From: an uncultured Bacilli bacterium | GTDB lineage: Bacteria; Bacillota_I; Bacilli_A; RF39; UBA660 | Reading direction: 5' to 3' | NCBI GenBank assembly: GCA_947623705.1 | Contig: CANQHT010000074.1 | Span: 1 to 5,823, forward strand | Length of the DNA: 5,823 nucleotides | Shown: piece by piece, positions 1 to 5,018 of the stretch | Layout of the letters: each line of letters starts with the position of its first letter | How positions within the stretch are numbered: the first letter of the stretch is position 1 | The notes under the pieces: model-generated | Seen by the model: the letters and a program-made list of their open reading frames with translations, nothing else | Databases searched by the model: none | What the model was told of the DNA's origin: nothing | Made by a program: the position numbers and the translations under genes

Positions 1-41
1 AGTTTAGCATTTATCTTTAATTACTAAAATATAATATAGAG

Positions 42-296
42 ATGAAAAATTTACATTTTAAAGAATATTTTAGTAATTTTTTATTTGATTTAGAAAATTT
101 CATAACAATTTATGATAATACTTTACATGTCTTTAATTATCAAAGATTAAATAAATTGAGTGCGGCAGAAATAGTGTTAACATTTGAAAATAAAAAGATA
201 ACAATATCAGGAAATAATTTAAAAATAAAACAAATGACTAAACAAGAATTACTCATCAGTGGGCAAATTTTGAAAGTAGAGTTCCAATATGAATAA
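42..296 (+). CDS. yqfC: YabP/YqfC-family sporulation protein
   Basis: This 84-residue protein fits the small YabP/YqfC sporulation family, which is usually about 90-100 residues. The visible family pattern is a C-terminal half rich in short beta strands, with S-G-N-N-L-K-I near residues 56-62 followed by E-L-L-I-S-G-Q-I near 69-76. There is no signal peptide or membrane segment. In Bacillus subtilis yqfC is made in the mother cell under sigma-E and is needed for efficient sporulation; its biochemical role is unknown. The assignment is strengthened by yqfD directly after it, with an 8-nt overlap, the usual pairing. The ATG at 42 is the only reasonable start, because an in-frame stop lies at 18-20 and no other start codon intervenes. 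The ribosome binding site is weak (GAG directly before the ATG). Confidence 0.85.
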   Translation: MKNLHFKEYFSNFLFDLENFITIYDNTLHVFNYQRLNKLSAAEIVLTFENKKITISGNNLKIKQMTKQELLISGQILKVEFQYE

Positions 297-1467
297 AGAG
301 AAAATTGTTTGGGTTAAAATAAAAAATAAAAGTTATTATAATACTTTAATTAAATTAAATGATTTAGGAATTACCATTTATGATAATAGAAAAGAACAAG
401 ATTATCTATTAATTAAAACAACTTTAAAAGATTATGCAAGAATAAAAAAATATTTAATTAGTTTAGATGCGGAAGTTACGGAAGTAACCGGTATTTTAAA
501 GGTAAAACAGATATTAAAAAAATATGTTGTTTTTACATTGGCTTCCCTTATTAGTATTGTTCTTTTATTTCTAGTCAATAATCTTATTTTCCGCATTGAT
601 GTTAAAACCAATAATCCAAAAACCGAAAAACTAGTTTTAGAAGAATTAAAAAAGCATCATTTAAAAACTTTGACTTTAAAAATACCGCATCAAAAGATTG
701 AAGTAATTGTAAGTGATATTCTAAACAATAATAAAGATACTTTAGAATGGCTAGAAATTAAATATGATGGTTTAATTATGATTGTGAATGTTACAGAAAA
801 AACAAAAACTCATGAAGAAGAGGAATATCCTAACTGCAATATTATTGCCAAAACGGATGCCAAGATAAGTAGTTTAAATATTTATAAAGGTGTGGCTTTA
901 AAAGAAATTAATGATTATGTTTTAAAGGGTGAAGTTATTTTAAGTGGAAGTATTATGCATAATGAAGAAGTAAAAGATACGGTGTGTGCAAGTGGCGAAG
1001 TTTATGGGGAAGTCTGGTATAAAGTTAAAGTCGAAGTACCTTTTAAAGAGAACTATGTTAAATATACGGGTAAAAATAGATATAATCTAAATATCAAACT
1101 TAATGATAATAAATATCGCCTTTTAAGAAGTCGGATTGATAAGAAAAAAGAAGAAGAGATCAATTTATATAAATTAAATGATTTTGAAATTAATTTAGTT
1201 AAAGAAAAAGAATATGTTATGGCTTATCATATTTTATCCGAAAATGAGGCTTATAATAAGGCTTTACAACTGGCCGAAGATAAGATAAAATTACAATTAG
1301 ATAAAAATGAAGAAATATTAGTGAAAAAAGTTTTGAAAAAAGAAGCAAATGATAGTACAATATATTTAGAGATATTTATAGTAACCAAAGAAAACATTGG
1401 GGAAGTATCTATTGTAAGAGAGGAAGTATTAAATGATAGCCAATCTATTCCAAAAAGTAATGAATAA
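289..1467 (+). CDS. yqfD: Sporulation protein YqfD
   Basis: The product has 392 residues, close to the roughly 400 of Bacillus subtilis YqfD (a sporulation protein family of unknown mechanism). It begins with a soluble domain (residues 1-77), has one clear transmembrane helix at about 79-102, and continues with a large, probably extracytoplasmic domain. Family-like segments are the C-N-I-I-A-K-T-D stretch near 183-190 and the conserved C-A-S-G-E-V-Y-G-E-V-W-Y run at 233-244, followed by K-V-E-V-P-F. The C-terminal third is rich in Lys and Glu. The start overlaps yqfC by 8 nt and its Shine-Dalgarno sequence is poor, suggesting translational coupling. The last 35 nt overlap the next gene, and the tail from about residue 380 is poorly conserved-looking. 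The family call is confident; the molecular role is not known. Confidence 0.92.
   Translation: MNKEKIVWVKIKNKSYYNTLIKLNDLGITIYDNRKEQDYLLIKTTLKDYARIKKYLISLDAEVTEVTGILKVKQILKKYVVFTLASLISIVLLFLVNNLIFRIDVKTNNPKTEKLVLEELKKHHLKTLTLKIPHQKIEVIVSDILNNNKDTLEWLEIKYDGLIMIVNVTEKTKTHEEEEYPNCNIIAKTDAKISSLNIYKGVALKEINDYVLKGEVILSGSIMHNEEVKDTVCASGEVYGEVWYKVKVEVPFKENYVKYTGKNRYNLNIKLNDNKYRLLRSRIDKKKEEEINLYKLNDFEINLVKEKEYVMAYHILSENEAYNKALQLAEDKIKLQLDKNEEILVKKVLKKEANDSTIYLEIFIVTKENIGEVSIVREEVLNDSQSIPKSNE
1417..1426 (+). promoter_or_regulatory. Ribosome binding site that sets the vanZ-like start
   Basis: AGAGAGGAAG lies inside the yqfD coding region, 6 nt before the ATG at 1433. The alternative in-frame ATG at 1460 would reduce the overlap with yqfD to 8 nt, but it has no purine-rich site upstream. 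This favours the longer protein. Confidence 0.65.
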
Positions 1468-2050
1468 TATTTGGCCGATGTTAACGGTTTTTATCACGGC
1501 CATTGCGTTAATTAGATTCTTTTATTTGCAAAGTCATAAAGAGAAATTTTGTCTCCATAAAGAATTAAGTTATCTTTTTGCCATTATTTATATTTGGTTA
1601 TTGTTTGAAATTCTTTTAATGAGTGAACTTAATAGTGCGAGTGGGGTTAATTTAACACCTTTCTCTGAAATTCTCCGTTATAAAGTGGGAAGTAAAATGT
1701 TTAACTACAATGTTTTAGGTAATATTATTATCTTTTTACCTTTTGGTTATTTAATCGGAGAGTATGTTAATCCGAAAAAAATCTGGCCCGTTTTAATTAC
1801 GACATTCCTAACGAGTATGGTTATTGAAATTGTTCAATTAAAGGTTGGCCGTTCCTTTGATATTGATGACATCTTACTAAATGTAGTGGGTGGTATCATT
1901 GGTTATCTACTTTACATTGGTATTTCGGCAATTAATAGACATTTACCAGATATCTTTAAGAGTGATATGTTTTATAATATCTTATGGATTGTCGTAATTG
2001 TTTTATTTGGCATTTATATTTTTGGTTATTGGGGAGTTATATTTAAATGA
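1433..2050 (+). CDS. VanZ-family integral membrane protein
   Basis: This 205-residue hydrophobic protein carries the VanZ-domain signature: N-L-T-P-F (73-77), N-x3-N with F-L-P-F-G (93-105), E-I-V-Q (132-135), R-S-F-D-I-D-D (140-146) and N-x2-G-G-x2-G (150-157). Membrane segments are visible at about 14-33, 44-64, 93-110, 117-136, 147-167 and 181-203. VanZ itself gives low-level teicoplanin resistance, but most chromosomal family members have no known substrate, so resistance should not be inferred. The gene overlaps yqfD by 35 nt and shares the ATGA motif with ybeY. It occupies the position held by phoH and pgpH in Bacillus subtilis. It ends in TGA, which shows that TGA is a stop codon in this organism. 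Confidence 0.88.
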   Translation: MIANLFQKVMNNIWPMLTVFITAIALIRFFYLQSHKEKFCLHKELSYLFAIIYIWLLFEILLMSELNSASGVNLTPFSEILRYKVGSKMFNYNVLGNIIIFLPFGYLIGEYVNPKKIWPVLITTFLTSMVIEIVQLKVGRSFDIDDILLNVVGGIIGYLLYIGISAINRHLPDIFKSDMFYNILWIVVIVLFGIYIFGYWGVIFK

Positions 2051-2505
2051 TAGATTATAGTATTACTAATGAATATGGTTATGATAAAGATTATCAGTTT
2101 TTAGATAAAGTTATCAAAGATACAATGGAATTGGAAAAAGTTGAGAATGCTAATTTTAGTATTGTCTTGGTCGGTAATGAAAAAATTCAAGAAATAAATA
2201 AAAATTATCGGGGAATTGATCGAGTTACAGATGTTATATCATTTGCATTTGAAGATAATCCTAATATGCGTTATAATAATATGCGTTTTTTGGGAGAAAT
2301 TTATATTTGTATTCCGAGAATGCAAGAACAAGCCATTTTATATGGGCATAGTGAGGTAAGAGAACTTGCTTTCTTAACAGTCCATGGGCTTTTGCATTTA
2401 CTGGGGTATGATCATCAAACAAAGGAAGAAGAAGAAGTAATGTTTAAAAAACAAGAGGAAGTGTTAGATAAAGATGAAAAAACAAGAAGAGTTAGTGAAA
2501 TTTAG
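2047..2505 (+). CDS. ybeY: Endoribonuclease YbeY, rRNA maturation factor
   Basis: YbeY is a cytoplasmic zinc-dependent RNase involved in 16S rRNA 3'-end maturation and ribosome quality control. The 152-residue product has the usual length. The metal site H-x3-H-x5-H is intact (His113, His117, His123, in H-G-L-L-H-L-L-G-Y-D-H). The upstream conserved block Y-R-G-I-D-R-V-T-D-V-I-S-F lies at 54-66, including the conserved Arg55, followed by F-L-G-E-I-Y-I at 81-87. The start ATG overlaps the preceding stop as ATGA, with GGGGAG 10 nt upstream inside the vanZ-like gene. The 3' end overlaps dgkA by 32 nt. Its neighbour era also acts on 16S rRNA and 30S assembly, so the grouping makes functional sense. 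Confidence 0.96.
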   Translation: MIDYSITNEYGYDKDYQFLDKVIKDTMELEKVENANFSIVLVGNEKIQEINKNYRGIDRVTDVISFAFEDNPNMRYNNMRFLGEIYICIPRMQEQAILYGHSEVRELAFLTVHGLLHLLGYDHQTKEEEEVMFKKQEEVLDKDEKTRRVSEI

Positions 2506-2899
2506 TAATGAAAAACATGAAGTCGGTTTAGTAAAAAATGTCTTAAACAAATGTAAATATACGATGCAAGGTTTAAATTATTGCCTTAATAATGAATCAA
2601 GTTTTATTTTAGTGGCCATTTGTGCTTGCCTTGTTATTATTTTAGGCATTAGTTTTGATATTAGTTTCCTAGAATGGGTTATTTCTTTTGGTAGTTTAGC
2701 CCTTATTAGTGTCGTTGAACTTATTAATACGGCGATTGAAGCAGTTTGTGATTTAGTTACTTTGGATTACAGTGAATACGTTAAGGTAGCAAAAGATTGT
2801 GGATCAGCCGCAACGGGAATAATGACTGTTTTAGCTTTGATTGTTAATTTAATCATTTTTGTACCCGAAGTTATGCGCCTTATCATCGATTTGTTTTAG
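2474..2899 (+). CDS. dgkA: DgkA-family lipid kinase (diacylglycerol/undecaprenol kinase)
   Basis: This is a small integral membrane kinase. The DgkA signature is complete: N-E-S-S-F at 40-44, the catalytic motif E-L-I-N-T-A-I-E at 82-89 (Glu82 and Glu89 match E. coli Glu69 and Glu76), and A-K-D-C-G-S-A-A at 106-113. Three membrane helices fall at about 44-60, 66-88 and 114-137. In Gram-positive bacteria this family phosphorylates undecaprenol rather than diacylglycerol, feeding the carrier lipid for wall synthesis, so undecaprenol kinase is the likelier activity here (inference). The 141-residue length includes a somewhat long charged N-terminus. The ATG at 2474 is the first start after an in-frame stop at 2465. 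The candidate AGAGGAAG at 2454-2461 is 12 nt away, rather far, and lies in ybeY. Confidence 0.93.
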   Translation: MKKQEELVKFSNEKHEVGLVKNVLNKCKYTMQGLNYCLNNESSFILVAICACLVIILGISFDISFLEWVISFGSLALISVVELINTAIEAVCDLVTLDYSEYVKVAKDCGSAATGIMTVLALIVNLIIFVPEVMRLIIDLF

Positions 2900-2902
2900 G
2901 AG
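2898..2902 (+). promoter_or_regulatory. Shine-Dalgarno of era, overlapping the dgkA stop
   Basis: AGGAG spans the dgkA TAG stop codon (2897-2899) and lies 6 nt before the era ATG. Ribosomes ending dgkA therefore finish on the era ribosome binding site, consistent with coupled translation. Confidence 0.7.
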
Positions 2903-2908
2903 TTAAAA

Positions 2909-3790
2909 ATGAAGAGTGGTTTTGTAAGTATAGTTGGTCGACCAAATGTGGGAAAAAGTACTTTAATTAATAGTATTATCGACCGTAAAATAGCGATTAC
3001 CTCCAATGTCTCTGGGACGACAAGAAATATTATCGAAGGAATTTATCATGAAGATGGATACCAAATTATTTTTGTTGATACCCCCGGAATTTCGAAGCCT
3101 TTAAATAAATTAGGCAAAGTTTTAAATAAACAAGCCTATGCTTTAACGAAAGATGTTGATTTAGTTTTACTAGTGGTAGATATTGAATCAGGTATTGGTA
3201 AAGGGGATAAATTCTTAATGGATAACCTTTTAAATAATCAAATACCGGTTATATTAGTAATTAATAAAATTGATAAAGTATCTAAAGAAACTTTAATTAT
3301 GGCGATAAATGAATATAAAGATTATGATTTTGCGGAGATTGTACCAGTGTCGGCGAAAGAAGATGACAATGTTGCTCATTTAATCGAGGTTATTAAAAAA
3401 TATTTAAAAGATGATATCAAATATTATGAAGATGATGTGATAACTTCCTCAAGCGTTCCTTTTATGGCGGCAGAACTTGTTAGGGAGAAACTTCTTCAAA
3501 ATACCAAAGATGAAATACCCCATAGTATAACTTGTCATTGTACGAATATTGAAAGTAAAAAAGATTTAGTTAATATCAGTGTCGATATAATTGTGGATAA
3601 ACCAAATATTAAGAAAATGATTATTGGCTCTGGTGGCGAAATGCTTAAAAAAGTGGGTTCTCTTGCTCGAGTGGACTTAGAAGAAATGCTTGGTAAACAC
3701 GTATATTTAGAATTATATGTTAAAGTTATTGAAAATTGGAAAGATAAAGAAAAGTATTTAAAAGAACTTGGTTTCTTTGATTATGAATAA
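2909..3790 (+). CDS. era: GTPase Era
   Basis: Era is an essential GTPase that binds the 3' end of 16S rRNA and assists 30S subunit maturation. The 293-residue protein has the full layout. The N-terminal G domain carries G1 G-R-P-N-V-G-K-S (10-17), a G2 region T-T-R (37-39), G3 D-T-P-G (57-60), G4 N-K-I-D (119-122) and G5 S-A-K (148-150). The C-terminal KH domain carries I-I-G-S-G-G (238-243), followed by the typical Era ending with N-W-K-D-K-E and K-E-L-G-F. One small deviation is S-G-T-T-R in G2, where Era more often has P-Q-T-T-R; the KH domain excludes EngA and MnmE. In the B. subtilis order a cytidine deaminase gene (cdd) precedes era; it is missing here. Confidence 0.97.
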   Translation: MKSGFVSIVGRPNVGKSTLINSIIDRKIAITSNVSGTTRNIIEGIYHEDGYQIIFVDTPGISKPLNKLGKVLNKQAYALTKDVDLVLLVVDIESGIGKGDKFLMDNLLNNQIPVILVINKIDKVSKETLIMAINEYKDYDFAEIVPVSAKEDDNVAHLIEVIKKYLKDDIKYYEDDVITSSSVPFMAAELVREKLLQNTKDEIPHSITCHCTNIESKKDLVNISVDIIVDKPNIKKMIIGSGGEMLKKVGSLARVDLEEMLGKHVYLELYVKVIENWKDKEKYLKELGFFDYE

Positions 3791-3801
3791 AAAATAATAA
3801 T

Positions 3802-3826
3802 CCTTCCCATTATATAAGTAGGAAGG
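3802..3826 (+). repeat. Small hairpin that can mask the yqzL-like ribosome binding site
   Basis: CCTTCC (3802-3807) is an exact complement of GGAAGG (3821-3826), with a 13-nt A/T-rich loop. The right arm is the Shine-Dalgarno of the small gene starting at 3834. It is followed by GTGATAAT rather than a T-run, so it does not look like a terminator. A role in damping translation is an inference. Confidence 0.45.
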
Positions 3827-3833
3827 TGATAAT

Positions 3834-3914
3834 ATGAATAAAAAAGAAGCTTGGGAAAAGTTTAAAAATAGTGGTAAAGTAGAAGATTATTTAAATTATA
3901 AAAAATGTAAATAA
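3834..3914 (+). CDS. yqzL: YqzL-like small protein
   Basis: This is a 26-codon reading frame with a strong Shine-Dalgarno (AGGAAGGTGAT, 3820-3830) and an ATG 3 nt later. The peptide starts M-N-K-K-E-A-W-E-K-F and continues with a short core, W-E-K-F-K-N-S-G-K-V-E-D-Y-L-N-Y-K-K. This resembles the YqzL pattern W-x2-F-x2-(T/S)-G-x-(I/V)-x2-Y-L-x-(Y/F)-K. YqzL is a small protein of unknown function encoded between era and recO in many Bacillota, and the gene is in exactly that place here. It is shorter than B. subtilis YqzL (about 45-50 residues), lacking most of the tail after the core. It is separated from recO by 17 nt. The call rests on position, motif and a good ribosome binding site. Confidence 0.75.
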   Translation: MNKKEAWEKFKNSGKVEDYLNYKKCK

Positions 3915-3931
3915 TTATTTTAGGTGGTAGT

Positions 3932-4666
3932 ATGTTAGAAAGTGTTGAAGGAATAATTCTTAAGGAAACGCCCTTTGGTGATACTTCTAAAATTATTAAT
4001 ATTTTTACAAAAGAATATGGTTTAATTGGGGTTATGTGTAAGGGTGCCATGGGAATTAAAAGTAAACTTAGAAGTAGTACATTAAAAATAACTTATGGAA
4101 AGTTTCAAATATATTATAAAAAAGATAAACTTTCATTACTTTCTAGTGTTGATATCATAAATCCTTTAAAGAATATTAAAAATGATATTTTACTTATTAG
4201 TTATGCATCTTACCTATGTGATTTAATTGGACAAGTGAGTAAGGATAATACTGATGAAAATTTATACAATGATTTTATTAATGCATTAATTAAGATAGAT
4301 GAAGGGTTAAATCCAATGGCTATTACAAATATTTTAGAAGTTAAACTTTTAGATTATTTAGGAGTTGGTCTTAATTTAACTAGTTGTATATCTTGTGGGA
4401 AAAAGACTGATATTGTAACTTTATCAAGTGAAAAAGGTGGCCTTATTTGTAAGGATTGTTACCGGGATGAAAGAATTGTCCCGATAAGTATTGTTAAAGT
4501 AATTAATATGTATTATTTAGTAGATATTAAAAGTATTGATAAAATTGCTATAAAAAACGATATTGTTGAAGAAATTAATCGCTTTTTAAATAGTTATTAT
4601 GATGATTATACTGGTTTGTATTTAAAGAGTAAAGATTTTTTAAAAACTATTGCTAAGTTAAATTAG
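3932..4666 (+). CDS. recO: DNA repair protein RecO
   Basis: RecO works with RecF and RecR to load RecA onto SSB-coated single-stranded DNA and to anneal complementary strands. The 244-residue product has the usual length. The N-terminal OB-fold starts V-E-G-I-I-L-K-E-T-P-F-G-D-T-S-K at about 5-20. The helical C-terminal part contains a zinc-binding four-cysteine knot, C152-x2-C155 and C173-x2-C176. The ATG at 3932 follows AGGTGG (3922-3927) with 4 nt between. It is the last gene of the conserved train; glyQ and glyS, which follow in Bacillus subtilis, are not seen in this window, and an accessory gene follows instead. The stop codon lies inside a terminator-like stem. Confidence 0.95.
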   Translation: MLESVEGIILKETPFGDTSKIINIFTKEYGLIGVMCKGAMGIKSKLRSSTLKITYGKFQIYYKKDKLSLLSSVDIINPLKNIKNDILLISYASYLCDLIGQVSKDNTDENLYNDFINALIKIDEGLNPMAITNILEVKLLDYLGVGLNLTSCISCGKKTDIVTLSSEKGGLICKDCYRDERIVPISIVKVINMYYLVDIKSIDKIAIKNDIVEEINRFLNSYYDDYTGLYLKSKDFLKTIAKLN

Positions 4667-4680
4667 TAGTAGTTTTTTAT
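4642..4680 (+). terminator. Probable intrinsic terminator overlapping the recO stop
   Basis: Bases 4642-4656 pair with 4663-4677 over 15 positions, including two G-T wobbles (4652/4667 and 4650/4669), around a GTTAAA loop. The 3' arm ends in TTTTTT (4673-4678), so the base of the stem and the T-run overlap. Stem GC content is low, which lowers confidence. The left arm lies in recO and the TAG stop (4664-4666) lies in the right arm. A matching A-run on the left arm means it could also work on the minus strand. Confidence 0.55.
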
Positions 4681-4702
4681 TAAATTGAAATAATTAAATT
4701 AT

Positions 4703-4727
4703 TTGAGGTCGAAATTTTCGACCTCAA
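4703..4727. repeat. Palindromic repeat copy 1
   Basis: Arms of 12 bases (4703-4714 and 4716-4727) are perfectly complementary around T4715; the outer ten are TTGAGGTCGA and TCGACCTCAA. The next bases on the plus strand are A-rich, so it is not a typical plus-strand terminator. Read from 4703, the codons give L-R-S-K-F-S-T-S before a stop. Confidence 0.85.
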
Positions 4728-4751
4728 GATAAAAAAATAGTTTTAGAAATT

Positions 4752-4776
4752 CTAAGGTTCCATTTTGGAACTATAG
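4752..4776. repeat. Palindromic repeat copy 2 (imperfect)
   Basis: GTTCCA (4757-4762) pairs with TGGAAC (4766-4771). The stem extends by a G-T wobble (4756/4772), an A-A mismatch (4755/4773) and three more pairs (4752-4754 with 4774-4776). It aligns centre to centre with the other copies. Read from 4752, the codons give L-R-F-H-F-G-T-I, and the upstream in-frame codons give L-E-I. Confidence 0.7.
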
Positions 4777-4790
4777 ATTAAATTTAATAA

Positions 4791-4814
4791 AATTTTAAAT
4801 TTTTGTTTAAAATT
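4791..4814. repeat. A/T-only inverted repeat
   Basis: AATTTTAAA (4791-4799) and TTTAAAATT (4806-4814) are exact reverse complements with a 6-nt loop. In such AT-rich DNA a 9-bp A/T repeat can arise by chance, and no function is claimed. Confidence 0.4.
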
Positions 4815-4836
4815 AGCAAATTAGGAAAGCAAATTT

Positions 4837-4861
4837 TTAAGGTCGCAATTTGCGACCTTAG
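4837..4861. repeat. Palindromic repeat copy 3
   Basis: TAAGGTCGCAA (4838-4848) pairs perfectly with TTGCGACCTTA (4850-4860) around T4849, and the outermost pair 4837/4861 is a T-G wobble. Read from 4837, the codons give L-R-S-Q-F-A-T-L and stay open for another 14 codons. It shares its centre and most stem positions with copies 1 and 4. Confidence 0.85.
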
Positions 4862-4935
4862 AATTAAGAAGTTATAATAAATTGAGTGAGCGAACAAAAT
4901 AAAATATTATTAAATTAAATAAAATTTTTAGAATA

Positions 4936-4952
4936 ATTAACAGTGATTAACA
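4936..4952 (+). promoter_or_regulatory. Heptamer direct repeat next to the -35 box, possible regulator site
   Basis: ATTAACA occurs at 4936-4942 and 4946-4952, with a start-to-start spacing of 10 bp, about one helical turn. The second copy ends 5 bp before the -35 hexamer. Same-face spacing at this place fits an activator or repressor site, but the AT-rich composition makes chance possible. Confidence 0.35.
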
Positions 4953-4957
4953 TTTTG

Positions 4958-4986
4958 TTGACAACACGCAAATGATGGTTTACAAT
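4958..4986 (+). promoter_or_regulatory. Sigma-A-type promoter of the ORF6N gene
   Basis: TTGACA (4958-4963) is a perfect -35 box. After the optimal 17-bp spacer comes TACAAT (4981-4986), one base from the TATAAT consensus. The expected transcript start is near 4993, giving a leader of about 26 nt that includes the AAGGGG ribosome binding site. The -35 lies within a small perfect palindrome, GTTG-A-CAAC (4957-4965). Confidence 0.8.
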
Positions 4987-5004
4987 TAATTTAAGATAAT
5001 AGAA

Positions 5005-5010
5005 AAGGGG
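5005..5010 (+). promoter_or_regulatory. Ribosome binding site that decides the ORF6N start
   Basis: AAGGGG ends 8 nt before the ATG at 5019 but only 2 nt before the in-frame ATG at 5013. The spacing favours 5019 as the start codon. Confidence 0.65.
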
Positions 5011-5018
5011 TAATGGTT

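Larger units (their letters stand above)
4667..5018. other. Gene-poor spacer between recO and the ORF6N gene
   Basis: No reading frame here has the length, start and ribosome binding site of a gene. The spacer contains three related palindromes (4703-4727, 4752-4776, 4837-4861), an A/T-only inverted repeat (4791-4814), a heptamer direct repeat (4936-4952) and the promoter of the next gene (4958-4986). Short open stretches around the palindromes read like fragments of ORF6N proteins but are each broken by stops within a few codons. Confidence 0.7.

Noticed and set aside
30..35. TATAAT upstream of yqfC that looks like a -10 box
   Set aside because: It lies only 6 nt before the start codon and no acceptable -35 box is present at the right spacing in the few bases available. 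The region is A/T-rich enough for this hexamer by chance.
1433..2050. Glycopeptide resistance gene
   Set aside because: VanZ-domain membership alone does not imply resistance, and no vanA/vanH/vanX-type genes are nearby.
3862..4050. Minus-strand open frame of 62 codons across the yqzL-like gene and recO start
   Set aside because: It runs antisense to two well-supported genes, has no family resemblance and ends in a low-complexity tail; it is a shadow frame.
42..4666. Mollicute genetic code with TGA as tryptophan
   Set aside because: The vanZ-like gene stops at TGA at 2048-2050 exactly where ybeY begins, and tryptophans in the operon use TGG.
4703..4740. Palindrome copy 1 as an intrinsic terminator for recO
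   Set aside because: The plus-strand bases after the stem are GATAAAAAAA, not a T-run. The stem at 4642-4680 is the better terminator candidate.
4816..4836. GCAAATT direct repeat (4816-4822 and 4830-4836)
   Set aside because: It is a short A/T-rich word repeated once, with no alignment to a promoter or gene; probably chance.
4703..4861. A CRISPR array or IS200/IS605-type end structure
   Set aside because: Copy centres are irregularly spaced (49 and 85 nt), the copies are palindromic and diverged, and there are no uniform spacers, no cas genes and no transposase in the window.
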